Assembly (NCBI GenBank): GCA_964020975.1
Contig: OZ026626.1
Span: 12,885,665 to 12,949,664, forward strand
Reading direction: 5' to 3'
Origin: Hermodice carunculata
Taxonomy: Eukaryota; Annelida; Polychaeta; Eunicida; Amphinomidae
DNA length: 64,000 bases
The number at the start of each line of letters is the position of its first letter. Position 1 is the first letter of the stretch. The notes under the pieces are model-generated. The model was not told where the DNA came from. It saw only the letters and a program-made list of their open reading frames with translations, and made no database searches. Shown piece by piece: positions 21,861 to 34,144 of the stretch. A program made the position numbers and the translations under genes.

Positions 21861-23230
21861 TGTTACACGAAGCGCCTCCATTTTTCATAATTGATATCCT
21901 TGTCAGGAGATGCTTTGAACAAATTATAAGCAAAAGCTGCAAAATTTAAAATTATGCGGGCTACAGAGATTTGGAAATGCAAATGTTACATGCATTAGGA
22001 ACGATTATAGATGGAAAAGTCATTGCAGCTCCCAAACATATGTCAAAATTATTCCGTACCTAATATATACATGAACACACTCGCGGTTTTTGAAATTGTA
22101 ATAGGTAGGGTTCCCAAAATTTTAGTTTCAATATCTTGAAATTTATTTTGGATGAAGATTAAATTCGACTTTCATTATAACGTTTCTGATGGAAGTAAAT
22201 CCAATGAACATTTACCGACAGCTGGAACATTTTAATTGGGGCTAATTACATTGGTTTCAAAGCTACAAACAGCATTCTATGTTATGTATCGAATACATAC
22301 CATACCAAAGAAAGTTGTAAATTTACTTGTTGTTAATCTGTTTGTTTTGTTATTGACGTATTTTCTCTTAACTTTTTACTGTTTTTTTAAAAATACATTT
22401 ATACATGTAGAAATGGCAGCATGATCCTAAAGTAACAGAAACCCCACCCAACCCGAAAAAGATAACAAAGTATACCAAAGAGAGTCTTCCTCAGAATGCA
22501 TATATATATATATATATATCCAACAAAAGCATTGTGCATAACAGATATTTAGAATGATCAGAAGATGTAAATTTGATGAAGGTACAACAATTCTTCGGCA
22601 TAATGTTCTGTTAAGTATTTTAGTTTTTGCTAATATATAAGACGTAATGTATATCGTATGGTGTAGGAATATATTCCATTGGTGGTTGAATATAGACTAT
22701 CACTTAAAACTATTTGCCGCAAAATTTATTTCCAGTGGGTTTGCATTGTAAATATGATCCACCGCAAATACATTTAAATGTTCTGACAAAAGAAATATCC
22801 GAGGTCAGTAAAATAAGCGAAAAACAAAACGATAGCCATGATGCCGTCAACAAGACAAAGGATTTCTTTTGATACTGGTACACAAAGCCTTTTTCAAAGC
22901 AAATGCTTGAAGTGGATGTGAACACAGAAACAAAAATGTCTGGATCCATTGATATGTTTATTTCAATTAAAGAAAGGCAAAATGATAGCCATTACTCAAT
23001 TTATTTCTAATTATCTGCAGTAAGCTACTTTCCTCAAAGTGCGTTAGTACACGCCATACGATTATATAAATCGTTAAATTAGAGCACCATAAAAAATTCA
23101 AACACCATTAAAACATATCAAATAACCAAAATTATTTTTTTTTTCTTATAAAGTGAAAAGATTTTTTCATGAACAGTGGAAACTTGGCTATAATCACAAT
23201 TCAGTGAGAGACAGCGCTTTACAGTAGATC
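21861..23230. other. Gene-poor stretch with a small TA tract
   Basis: A (TA)n of about 22 bp lies at 22,498-22,519. Open frames at 22,236-22,424 and 22,710-22,949 lack recognisable domains. Nothing else is supported. Confidence 0.5.
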
Positions 23231-23289
23231 AAGATTAATTTATAATCAATAAGGACATGTTTTCTCATTTGCGCATGCTACACCTTTGT

Positions 23290-23720
23290 AATGACCATGA
23301 AGCATTGGATCACCCCACACTGTTCTCTGCTGGTGCATCAACTTTTAGGAGACTACGCAGCTTTCAAATTACATTATTTTTTTCAATGACTGATCAGGGG
23401 CAGGTGGCTTATCCATTAACTCAGGCACATAATGGTCATCAAACTCTGGCCACCCGTCTAAAGTGGTGGCATCTGTCCTCGAAGCCATTTTTTGTATCTG
23501 GAAATAGTATAACACTATTGAGGTATTTGCATGACCATTATGAGGAAGGCAAACTCTACGGCTTTACATGGGATGTAGCTGTTTGTGCTCCTTCACAGAA
23601 TCTGTATCACCATAGACATACGCTCTGATCCAACATTGTAATGTAGTAAAACTACAAGTTCTTCTCTTGTAATAATTCATGTTTTGTAGGGCATCAGTGA
23701 AAATGACAACACAATGGAAT
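23290..23720 (-). pseudogene. Possible B-family DNA polymerase scrap (unclassified)
   Basis: On the minus strand near 23,600 the translation contains AYVYGDTDSVK. YGDTDS is the catalytic motif C of family B DNA polymerases, including the protein-primed types of Polintons and adenoviruses. Farther downstream on the same strand, near 23,370-23,485, lies a compositionally protein-like stretch with DGWPEFDDHYVPELMDKPP, which I do not recognise. The region has fewer A/T runs than its surroundings. A competing 123-codon frame on the plus strand (23,257-23,628) also lacks known domains. A six-residue motif can arise by chance. If real, it is a small broken fossil, perhaps of a Polinton-like element. 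Confidence 0.2.
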
Positions 23721-23814
23721 TAAGTCCATTTACACGGTACAAGTCACTATTTTCTTGCACTCATTGGACTGTATTAAAATTGGTGGTGGTAACAGACAAT
23801 GAAAAACTGACCGT

Positions 23815-23915
<101 letters not shown>

Positions 23916-24881
23916 GTGACATAAGTGGAATCTCACTGCAACGCATACGAGCAAGATTTCAAGGTATACACTAAGTGCTGCGTTCTTCAAAGCTGTTAAA
24001 TCCAATATCTGGAATAAATATTTCCATTGTTAAAAATTATGAATATATGTATTTAACATTTCCAATGTCAGATGTGCCTTTTCATTGAGATGTGGGGCCA
24101 GGGATCAGAATAGCATATTACAAGGCCTTTGGATGTTCACTATAAATGTAATCCTTTCGACTTAAATGCGTTTTTTTAAGAAACAGATATTTTCTCAAAG
24201 CAGACTCCTAAACTTTCTCAGAATCAAATATACATTTCAGGTCTTTACATTTCTACAGTGATTAGGAATTTACATTGCATTTTAATTGCAGTCTTTGAAT
24301 TGTTCAAAACGAGAGAGTGTGCTGTTTTTTTCTCAAATTATAAATTGTGGACGTTTTGTAAATAAAGTTGGATTTGAATATAACTCAGTCATGTTGTGAA
24401 CTGTACATGTAACTAATTAATTGTGAACGGAAATTTGAGGGTGTAGATAATTTATTTTCACACTGATCTTCAAAACCCTTCTGGCGGGTGGTAATCTAAA
24501 ACGATTTTCCACAACTGGACCTTCTTTACTTAAAAATCAGATGCTGAACTTCTATCAAGCTACAGATACAGCACCTATGATTAAAATAACCTAGGGAGGC
24601 TGATATTATAACATTGTGTTGATCAGCATAACTTGAACTCTACTTCATGCACTGAGGACATATTGTTAAACGCACAACATCATTGCAGCATTTTCCTACC
24701 TCATTATCTTCTTTTTCGGTTTTCAATTTCTGTTATTGACGTTGTGGATCTGCAATTGTGTTCTCTTGGGTTGACGTACTTGCCTCCTGGAGGGACAAAA
24801 TATGCATAGTAAGGCCTCAAATGGATAGAAATATTCAAGACGAAACGTTGGGACATGGAAGGCTCATTCTTTAAAAACTGT
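23916..24881. other. No gene recognised
   Basis: AT-rich sequence with an AATAAA at about 24,361 and no supporting gene upstream. The minus-strand frame 24,704-24,913 has no recognised domain. Confidence 0.5.
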
Positions 24882-25150
24882 TGTACTGGATTAAAATGGT
24901 CACTGTCGTGCACGACAACGTCTAGGGCAGGTCAGAAATTCGTCTTTTAGAGCATCCGGTGTTGCATAAAGTGCACGAAGCGTCTTGCTGATTAGATTAA
25001 TTAATGTAACAAAGATATAGGCAAGACACGTCATACTTTGAATGTACTGTATTACAATGGTCACGGTTTTGTGCAACAACTTCTAGGGCGGGGCAAAACG
25101 TCGTCTTTCATAGCACCGAGTGTTACATCTCCCGTCAAGAGTGCAGGCAA
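24882..25150. repeat. 161-bp imperfect direct repeat
   Basis: Copy 1 starts TGTACTGGATTAAAATGG at 24,882 and copy 2 starts TGTACTGTATTACAATGG at 25,043. Both continue through CAC...GACAACGTCTAGGGC or CAACAACTTCTAGGGC and a CGTCGTCTTTCATAGCA-like phrase. Copy 2 does not continue into the hairpin segment that ends copy 1. Confidence 0.75.
24981..25029. repeat. Hairpin segment, copy 1
   Basis: GTCTTGC at 24,982-24,988 and GCAAGAC at 25,021-25,027 form complementary arms separated by 32 bp. A second copy with the same arms and spacing lies at 25,551-25,599. Confidence 0.7.
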
Positions 25151-25234
25151 ATGAGATCAATTATATCTTATTCAAGCCAGGAGATTCCCTACATGGTAGA
25201 ATCATAAAAATATGAATGATGGTGTGACATTTTT

Positions 25235-25237
<3 letters not shown>

Positions 25238-25282
<45 letters not shown>
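25238..25282. repeat. (TA)n microsatellite
   Basis: About 22 TA units. Confidence 0.96.
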
Positions 25283-25286
<4 letters not shown>

Positions 25287-25550
25287 CCTCCACTGCTACA
25301 CCATGAATTGCATTAAGCCATTGCCAGATTCTTTTATGGAGTTGCAGTAGTTCTAGTAGAAGGTTTACCTGTTTATTTTCTACACTGTATTTGCTGCATT
25401 TGCAATCATATGAGTTGTGTCAACGTGTTAAAAAGCCGCCCTAAAGCATTATAAAGGCTAATATTTAAATAATAATGTGGTGATTTTAAAATATTCTAGA
25501 CATATGTCATAAACAATTCAGCTCAGAATAATTCCATACAGAGAAAAATG

Positions 25551-25599
25551 CGTCTTGCCGTTTATATTAATAAATGTAACAAAGTTATGGGCAAGACAC
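25551..25599. repeat. Hairpin segment, copy 2
   Basis: GTCTTGC at 25,552-25,558 and GCAAGAC at 25,591-25,597, again separated by 32 bp, with AAATGTAACAAAG shared in the loop region. It is homologous to 24,981-25,029. Confidence 0.7.
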
Positions 25600-28300
25600 A
25601 GCATTCTTGCTGACTCTACAAATGGAAATAATGGAGGCTATATCACTTATAAAACTATTAAGCATCAAATCAATAGCTACCTTATCTAAATACAGTTTTC
25701 ATTGGTTTACTGAGTTAGAAATAGTTTCTAACAATTACAATATGCGAGATTGTACCATTTAAACACAGTGACATATGATCCAAAAAGCAGGTGCTGATGC
25801 CACCACAATGGTCATCAGGCATCCTGTATTCCCGAAAACATGGCATACACAAGGTTGAACTATGTAATTTCCCTCTATCTGGTAAAAATATGTTACATTT
25901 GGTGCAATAAAAAGTGTTAGCACTCACGTTTGGCGCGGGCTTTCGTTTTCAGTCATTGTGCCACATATTAAAGGAACCATAAATATGTATTAAGAACGAA
26001 GAAATGAATCATAGCCGTTTTCCTATTAATATGTGAAGCCCTACAGTCAATGAATGCTAATGGATGTGCTCTTTATGTGTGTAAAATACTGCACCTGGCA
26101 ATATCTTGAAGAGACTAATTGCTGTTGTATTCGTTTCCAGGTGGTGATGTTACAATTGAAAAATAATATTAGGACAATATACTTACTTTTGGCGTTTATG
26201 TCTCTTGTTATGAAATATATTCATCAGTCTTGGCGCTTTATGCTTTTATGCAATGGATAGTATTCTATATTAAATCTTAAGAATGTAGATCGCCTTTCAT
26301 ATAATTCAAATGTACAATAGTTTTACTTGTGTTCTTTGCAAAAAGTTGAATTAAATAATTATTTTTGACACATATCACGTTTTGAAACATGGTCATTTTA
26401 TGGTCACAAAATATATTTCAGGCTGATATCTCTTTGCGCATGATACTGGGTGCACATGGTTATTCCGAATGTTATATAATCTGTAAAAATAATATGAGAC
26501 GCAATTACGCCTTATGATTGAGGATGAAGAAAATCCTATCGAAACAAAAACAATCAATAAATAAAAGATCAACTGTTATCAACAGGAAAAAAGAACAGGA
26601 AAGAAAATCTACACATTTCACACCATACCGATTGTTGAGGACAAAATCACCAATTTTGCTCCGTATAGAAAGGCTTTTAAGGGACACACTTGTTACAGAA
26701 ATCTTTTAGTTTGAAAAAAAAATACGATAGGTTTTAGTTTCAAATAATATGAAGAAGGGGACTAGTGGGTAAGGTTTTGGTATTCATGCACAGAACTTGT
26801 TACGGAAGCATACAAGCATACCAAACTAGGTATTTCGTTTTGCACTTTAACAGTGTGGGGTGGATAATGTAATGCAGTCTGGTCAGACGGTGAGTAAATA
26901 ACACGTATTGTTAATTTGCAACATTTAGTGTGAAAACGGGCAAATGTTGAAGAGACAAGGAGGGGATTTCTTTAGTTATTAAACGACCACTTAAATTCCA
27001 TGAATATGTCTTACTGTGATGTCAATACTAAGGTCAAAATTTTCTTTTTAGTGTTTTATATTCTGGTATGATATTTGGTACTTAATTTTGAGTTTCCCCT
27101 AGGTCACATGGACCATGCTTTGTGCGTCGGGCCCAACTGACTTCTACCGGACTGCAAATAATAAGTGTTTCTTGATCTGATTATCTACATAAAGCTTATG
27201 TTGATTAGATTGGTGAGCGTATCCGTTTTCCAACTTTTGACAAGTGAGACAAAACGTCATCAGCATCTAATCCTTGCAATTAATATTCGGCCAAGACGAA
27301 ATATGGTTTTATATAGTGCTAACCATACATAGCTTATACTATGGTAAATCTGATTACAGTTAGGTAGTTTACTAGTAAAAAGCTAGGAATATAAGGCGGT
27401 CACACCTGTCAGCTGCCAAATGAATTCATAGTTACTGATGTAGACCAATATGACTGTACACGCATGCGCGTTACCTACGAAAGAAGAGGGTAGAATAGAA
27501 TGAAACTGTTTTTTCCCTCAGGTCAGTACATATTTCAGTTAAATCCCATTGTCCATACCACTGTCAAACAATATCGCTACATGGCCCTGGCTGGTTATCT
27601 TGAGAACTTCAATAAAATGATCCAAGTCTTCCACTGGCCTGGTCTCCAGCAAATTTAGTTTTCCCGTAACTTGTCCTTCACGTGAAAAAGATAATGTGAT
27701 TCAGTGTGGCTTAAAATATTTGTCAAATGAATAACAAAAGAGACTGTGGCTAGTTCAGTTAAAGGTTTCATAAATGTCAACATATTATAGGTATAAGTGA
27801 ATTTGCAACTTTCGTTTCTATGGTAGGTATTTAGCCCAGTACATATGTCCGCACACATTTTTACGTGCGTTTGAATATTTTTTCAAAGTTTGTGAGTTTG
27901 TCCCTCAAATCAATTTTGCAACTTTGGTACAAACGTTGGAGCTTCTCTAGTTATTTTTAGTTTTTACAAAAAAATGTTCCATGCATATAATTATGGAGAA
28001 TGATTAAAATTTGTTTACACGTGCTTTTTAATTGATTTCGAAATACGCATGACGACACCTTGTCGATCGTGTGGCAACTTAGAATAATATTAATGATGAT
28101 AATGATAAAAATTCTGACAATGATGATAATATGTCGTTGACGAAGACAGTAAGGATGATAACAGTTGCAACTGCGTTTTTAATTGATGGAAGAGCAAATT
28201 TACATAGAGCATGACTCACAATACACCAAATGCATTTTGACAAGTAAAAAAAGTGACGTGTACACTGTTGGAAATACAATTAGCTCGGTTTCTGGTGGTT
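25600..28300. other. Gene-poor stretch, nothing recognised
   Basis: Short open frames on both strands only. The small basic frame at 26,518-26,709 and its antisense partner have no known domain. No element ends or repeats were recognised. Confidence 0.5.
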
Positions 28301-28309
28301 GTTAAATGA

Positions 28310-28470
28310 GTCCGGTACATGACACCATGCTGCCGTCACAAAACGTCACCCGAATTAAATAAATCAAAGATATTCTTTCCACGTGCAAAGGCGTAGCCAC
28401 CAAGTCATAAAAATGTGTATATAAGACCAGGACATATTGGTGCCCTGTGCTTCATCCCACGATCTGCTCT
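28310..28470 (+). promoter_or_regulatory. Possible TATA-type core promoter
   Basis: A GTGTATATAAGACC box at about 28,415 lies 40-60 bp upstream of a pyrimidine-rich stretch. Upstream are TCCACGTGC (E-box-like) at about 28,379 and AAACGTCACC (CRE-like) at about 28,341. The combination resembles a TATA promoter. However, no convincing coding exon follows within the next kilobase, so this may be fortuitous or belong to a non-coding or decayed unit. Confidence 0.2.
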
Positions 28471-30661
28471 CCAACATATTTTGTTGTTTAGTTATTATTT
28501 ATCACGTTAAAACATGATGTAATCTTTCCTGTGGTTACACAGACTATGCGTTTGTACATTGGTCCACACCATGTACAATCTTCATCTTACGCGTAACAAA
28601 CAAGCGTAACCGGCAGTTTATGGAGGATTAAAATTACTAATTAAACATCCTGACTTGTAAAACATGGTAAATACAGAGGACCAGCATGCCAAAAAATTAC
28701 TATTTACGTTATGAAATCCGTGATCATGTTCCCATATGAGCTTCACAACAGCTTAAGTTACAATAAGTTATTAGGCATTTGAGTATAATAAACTAGTGAT
28801 TCAAATGACGATCATGGTCAATACTGCCCTCCCAAATAAGACTGCAGTATCTGCAAAGGTGGAAAACTGGTAAATTCGCAATTAAAGTTTTTTGCCCAGC
28901 AAGAAAAAGTATTTCTATGATTTTCATAATTATTGTTGGTATGTATTATTTTGTGACATAAAAATTTGGGGGATTCTTTTTTCAGTAATACGTATGGGGG
29001 GGGGGGGGGGCAGATGTAGATACTGCATTTTTGCCTGTGACATGAGTCCAAGTATATATGACGCCAACAGTTAAAACTGCAGTAACTCTTCAAATAATGC
29101 CACATTGTGAAAAGCAAAAGGTAAAAAGATCCTGTAATATGCTTGAATCTATTTGTTCCTTTCTGGACAAAATTAACTTCCAATGTGTAGGCATGTATCA
29201 GCTTCACTGGGCTATAATAGGGGCAGCACTTTAAGTATTGAAGTGCAGACTCAAAATCTGCAATTGTATCAGATTCTTCTATTTTGCTAGAAGTAGGAAT
29301 TTTATGTTCCTACTTCTTGCTGGGTACAATAGCTTTAGGACAAAAAAACAGCTGTAGAGTCATGCATTTTTATTGTCAGCGTCATATACAAGCGGAAGTT
29401 GTAATGATTTATCAAACTTATTTTAGTTGCTTTCATAAATGTTAAAAAGCATGAGCCAAACCTGCCCTCCTTAGTCGGACATGTTGATTATGGTAACGTC
29501 CATCAGGTCTGTACAGCACAAAGGTGGGTCAAAATGTATTATCTCTGACCCAGTTAGTGGGGCATCACCAGGCATCAAATGTTGGTAATTTTTTTTACAT
29601 CTGTTTCTTAGATGATAACATGCAAAATAATCATATCTTTTACAACATATACATGTTTATTTCTCACTCTTTAACGACCCCACACAGTGTCAAGAAAGCA
29701 TTGGCTTCCTTTTAATCGAATGCATATTTAAAAGATTCCCGCTCTGTGATCTGGGTGTTCTGATGGAAGTACCTGACTCAAACCTTAAAACAACCATTCA
29801 AGGGTTATTACACTTTCTACAAGCATTATGTTTTGTCTTGTGCAATACTACGTTTATGGCCTCGTAGTTTTTATGATTCGAAAAACTGTAATATATATTT
29901 TGAATAATCATTGGGATAAAATGTGCGTCCTCGTTTTCATAAAAAAACCGTTAGGACGGCTATGGCTTCCACAAATTAAGATGAAATAGAAAAGGTGCTG
30001 TTCAATACAGTGATCACCCTTTAGATGCCACACAAAAAAATCATTGCACATGATTTGTTCATATAAAATCAATTATACAGAGGGCGTCTCGTATATTTTG
30101 AGATCCGGAACTATTTCACATATATTTTAGTGCTGCTTACAGTCATTATAGGTTAAGACCAATTGTGATAGGCAAAATCTTACAGCTAATTTACAGGCCT
30201 GATGGGCCTACATGAAACTACAATATTTGAAATAGGAGTATTTCGGGAATCCAACATAGTTTTTATGATAGTGAACCAAATTTAGTGGATTATGATTTAC
30301 GTATGAAGGCCTAAAATGGAAGCGACTTATACTTTACAGTATGCAGGACACCAACATACAGTTAGTACGGTACTGTGTATTATGTGCTGGACAGAAGACT
30401 GGGTCTACTCTGCAACGTGTTCACGAGGTAGCCTATAGAGAACAATCATGACCGTATGGTAGGCCTATGCAACCAAGACTTTTAAATGAGGCCTGCCTGT
30501 ATGTGTGAGTTGGCACCTAGTTTAACAAATACTCTATTATTTCTCATGCCTTTCTTTTTCTTAGTGATTTGCTGTTCTTTGTAGTGACTTTTCTACCAGA
30601 CGTCCCCCCTCGAGACAGTGACATGGACGCAAGATGCTCCGATAGCTATTTTTATAAAGAA
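28471..30661. other. No gene recognised
   Basis: Contains a G-run of about 17 at 28,987-29,003. A 129-codon minus-strand frame at 28,818-29,207 contains the proline run from that tract and no recognisable domain. Confidence 0.5.
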
Positions 30662-31282
30662 TTAATCTTCACAATGAAACGACATGTCACAGATCAGGTT
30701 TGCAGTAGCTGCAGCCTCGTTTTCATAGTATGATCTCACACCAGTTAAAAGAGTGGTAGCTGCAAAAAATATGGCATAGTCCCATACAAATGAGGAGTAT
30801 CTGCACATACTGCAGTTTTCCTTGGTTTTTGTTACTGCTATTGTAGATACTGCGCATCCACTACCCCAATTTTTACCATATAGATAAAGTAAATTTGTTA
30901 ACTCTAGGTGTCGATAGGTGGCGCATGTGCCAATAATAATTGTATTGAAAAAAATTCTGCCTTGGTAAGGGAATAAGAAGCCATAGGGAAACTCAAAACT
31001 GATGAGAAGGTAACGGAGGGGAGATTCCATTGACCTCACAAGTGTTCCAATGTACATCTTCTGTGACATTTCAATTTCTTCATTAAGTCTGCAAACAGGT
31101 CTTGGGTGTTTTAAAAAGCAAAGACTAATTTGAAATTGTCTGAGTATTGCACACTGGCGTGGGACATATCTTGCATGCGCTAAAGTGAAATGTTTTGACC
31201 AAATGGGTATAATACACCGCCTGAAGTACCTGGTGTATAGGACTGCTGAAATAACCTCAAATGACCAATGGTATACTGTCAC
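30662..31282 (-). CDS. Unrecognised open reading frame, longest in the window
   Basis: A 206-codon open frame read on the minus strand. The apparent first codon is GTG; the first ATG would be near 31,070 and gives about 136 residues. I do not recognise the product. There is no signal peptide, no clear membrane segment, no coiled coil, and no zinc or nucleotide-binding motif. Cysteines are scattered (CSMCRYSSFVWDY and others). Two AG dinucleotides after pyrimidine-rich runs (for example TTTTTTGCAG near 30,767) could be splice acceptors, so it might hold short exons, but no matching gene model can be built. It could be a chance open frame in a long AT-rich window. At this length it is mildly unexpected, which is the only reason to list it. 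Confidence 0.2.
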   Translation of the reverse strand: MTVYHWSFEVISAVLYTRYFRRCIIPIWSKHFTLAHARYVPRQCAILRQFQISLCFLKHPRPVCRLNEEIEMSQKMYIGTLVRSMESPLRYLLISFEFPYGFLFPYQGRIFFNTIIIGTCATYRHLELTNLLYLYGKNWGSGCAVSTIAVTKTKENCSMCRYSSFVWDYAIFFAATTLLTGVRSYYENEAAATANLICDMSFHCED

Positions 31283-31461
31283 AAATTATTTAAAAAAACC
31301 GAAATGTTGCAGTTGTTTTCATTCCTAGCCCACTATATTCTTCTCATTAATAAGCAATAATAAAATTAATTTACCGTGCATCAAAAATATTAGCGAATAT
31401 ACGGCATTTTTTCCTAGTTCACGTCTATTTGTGTATCATATCTTCCCACTATCATTTGCCT
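31283..31461. other. Short spacer, nothing seen
   Basis: AT-rich sequence without recognised features. Confidence 0.5.
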
Positions 31462-31500
31462 TTATATATATATATATTCTATTTTTTGCGCTTGAGGGGT

Positions 31501-31571
<71 letters not shown>

Positions 31572-31600
31572 TATTCTATTTTTGCGATTGAGGGGTTGAG

Positions 31601-31697
<97 letters not shown>

Positions 31698-31727
31698 TAT
31701 TCTATTTTTGCGCTTGAGGGGTTGAGA
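31462..31727. repeat. Composite satellite: TA tracts alternating with a conserved 26-bp spacer
   Basis: Three TA tracts alternate with three copies of TCTATTTTTGCG(C/A)TTGAGG followed by GGTTGA, at about 31,478, 31,574 and 31,700. The spacers are almost identical while the TA tracts differ in length, so the unit is spacer plus TA tract. Confidence 0.93.
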
Positions 31728-32053
31728 TTTCGTTATTTTATAAAACTTTATACAGTGTGTTTTAAACAATCAACCACATGCAGTCTATTTTTACTATCTT
31801 AGTCGAGTCAGCTTAAACTACACTCACCTTGGTTCGATTTATTGTACGGTTTGTGGCAACACCATACATGATGAGGTAATCGTATAATCCGTCAACGGGG
31901 TTTATAATTTGCACAAAAGTTTCTCGATTTTTCTGCAGTATATCCCTATAATGCTGCTTTATTTTGTCTGAAATACATACAAGGGCTTATCATGAAGTGT
32001 TTGGCCCGACCCACATAGGGAAAACGTGATAATCACAGAAGGCTCTGTTGAGT
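31728..32053. other. Nothing recognised
   Basis: AT-rich spacer between the composite satellite and the 65-bp duplication. Confidence 0.5.
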
Positions 32054-32180
32054 GAAATATTTCTCAGGTAATTCAATCCAGAGGAGTCAGTGGTTAGCTC
32101 ATGCCTGTATGATTGTGTTAAATACTTCTCAGGTAATTCAATCCAGAAGAGTCAGTGGTTAACTCATTCCCTTATGATTG
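32054..32180. repeat. 65-bp tandem duplication with A-box-like phrase
   Basis: Units start at 32,054 and 32,119 and share TCTCAGGTAATTCAATCCAG and GTCAGTGGTTA(G/A)CTCAT. The second phrase resembles the start of many tRNA-derived SINEs (TCAGTGGTTAG), but no B box or tRNA fold follows. Confidence 0.85.
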
Positions 32181-32863
32181 CAACTCATATTTTGGGAAAA
32201 GCCTCTATGCACTGTTGCGGCTTAGATTGGGATATTAAATGGTAATCTTTTATTGGTATATGCATAATATATTTTATTTCATGCTGCTGGTTTTATGTAT
32301 GTTTACTTGGAAGGTACAGGCACTTTGACATTGCAGCATTCCTGACCTGGACTTTCTGTAAAATGTATATGTGTAGCATGTTGTCGAAATGCTACATCAT
32401 ATCAGAAATTGGAAGATGGCGTCACATTGGTAATGGTTTTGAACACCGAAAGCGTTTACATCATGCTGGGAAACTTTTAGCACGTATAAAACGGCAGTAC
32501 ATTTAGAAACTAAAAATGACCGCATGTACATTTTGTTGATTACGCGAAATTGATTTTGGTATGAAACTAGAACATCATGCATTTAACCCCCCCAAAGAAA
32601 AAAAAAACATAAACAAAAAAAAAAAACGACCAAAGAAAAAAAGAATTGTTCTACCACTTACATTTTTCTAGTTCAGCAATTCAGAAGCACAATGTTCAAA
32701 GCCTCTAATGAATAAAAAGACTACAAGCTGGTCATAACATGGAGAGTGAATTCCGTTACTGTTAAAGAGGGCACATGTGTCCTGTTGTTGTGAGTATAGT
32801 GATACCGGTAAATATTTTTATGTTTGTGTTATTATATGTCTTTGTGAGCGTAGATTTACCGGA
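32181..32863. other. No gene recognised
   Basis: AT-rich, with a C-run and A-runs near 32,587-32,640. Confidence 0.5.
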
Positions 32864-32868
32864 CAGAG

Positions 32869-32945
<77 letters not shown>

Positions 32946-32964
32946 GAGAGAGAGAGAGAGAGAG

Positions 32965-33047
<83 letters not shown>
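32864..33047. repeat. Long (GA)n microsatellite
   Basis: About 184 bp of GA with a few GTGA, GGA and AAGA interruptions, strictly purine apart from one T. It can adopt triplex-type structures in other systems. Confidence 0.97.
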
Positions 33048-33048
<1 letters not shown>

Positions 33049-33805
33049 CTTTGATTTAATTTCAAAAAATTAAGTTGTCGCAGTTAGTTTCTTTTCTGAA
33101 TAATATAACATACTTATGGCCTCCAAGTATCAGACGACCTATAATTACTTCCATTAGAACACTTTCCACAGCATTATAGTTTACTTGAATACACACTCCG
33201 GTGGCATCATACTCATTTCAGTTTCCCTATCGTCCAAACATTTTCAACATGCTGTTGATACCCAAAGAGGTTTGCAAACTTGCATACTCATATCTTGCCC
33301 TGTGGCGCAATTCCAAATGTAAAGATAGCTATATCACAGAAATAATATAAACCAATTTTTCAGGTGACAAGAATAAACTCATAATAGTACGCTACGCAGC
33401 CAAGGTCAGAATAAATTTGAAAATAAAACTGTGTCTGAATTAGCAGGAAATGTAAGCCATGTTGATTGAACCATGCAAACACATCTCATTGGTGAGCACT
33501 GTGGTTGTGACGAACAACGTAATATTTGATTGAAATATCTACACTCGTTACAAGCAAAAAATGGTGAACACAATTTTGTTTTCTTTTTCTTTCTTCTTTT
33601 TCTTTGTGTTGTGTAGTATTTTGATATTGTGTCTCCTACCTCTACTCTGCTGCTCTGTCATGGTCACTTGCTGACAGTTGTCACTCTAAACAAAGACAAT
33701 GTCATTAAATGCAGACTATGAGAGACCATGATACCTGTGCAAAATCAAGCATTTGAGAAATGTACCATCATTGTTTTACTGTTACCTTGGTTGAAACTTT
33801 ATTGA

Positions 33806-33836
<31 letters not shown>

Positions 33837-34144
33837 TGGTCCCATCAAATGTTGACTACCCGCATATAACTATTCACTCAGAGTGCTAATGCAAGTTCTT
33901 TTTAAAGCCCAGTAAATATGTGTGGGTGTATGTTCGCAATTTTTGTGTTTGGAATGTAAACACCAAAGATTTAAATGGTGCATTCTTTTTATTTTTCCAA
34001 ACGCGCTAGGGTACAAAAATCACGGTTAAGTTACCTGCATAAACAATAACGTTAGCCCCCTCTTGTGGGCTATGGAACATATATATATATATTCTTTTCA
34101 AACACAAAATCATTGACTCACTAAACATTCAATCCCTTTTCAAA
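33048..34144. other. No gene; a poly(A) run
   Basis: A run of 26 A lies at 33,811-33,836. No element 3' end motif was recognised upstream. A short TA tract sits at 34,080-34,091. Confidence 0.5.

Noticed and set aside
28987-29003. G-quadruplex candidate at the G-run
   Set aside because: A single uninterrupted homopolymer that may be a sequencing or slippage artefact; no structured G-tract pattern.
30750-30830. Resemblance of SSFVWDYAIFF to a ligand-binding loop of ionotropic glutamate receptors
   Set aside because: The match is short, and the flanking conserved residues expected in that family are missing.
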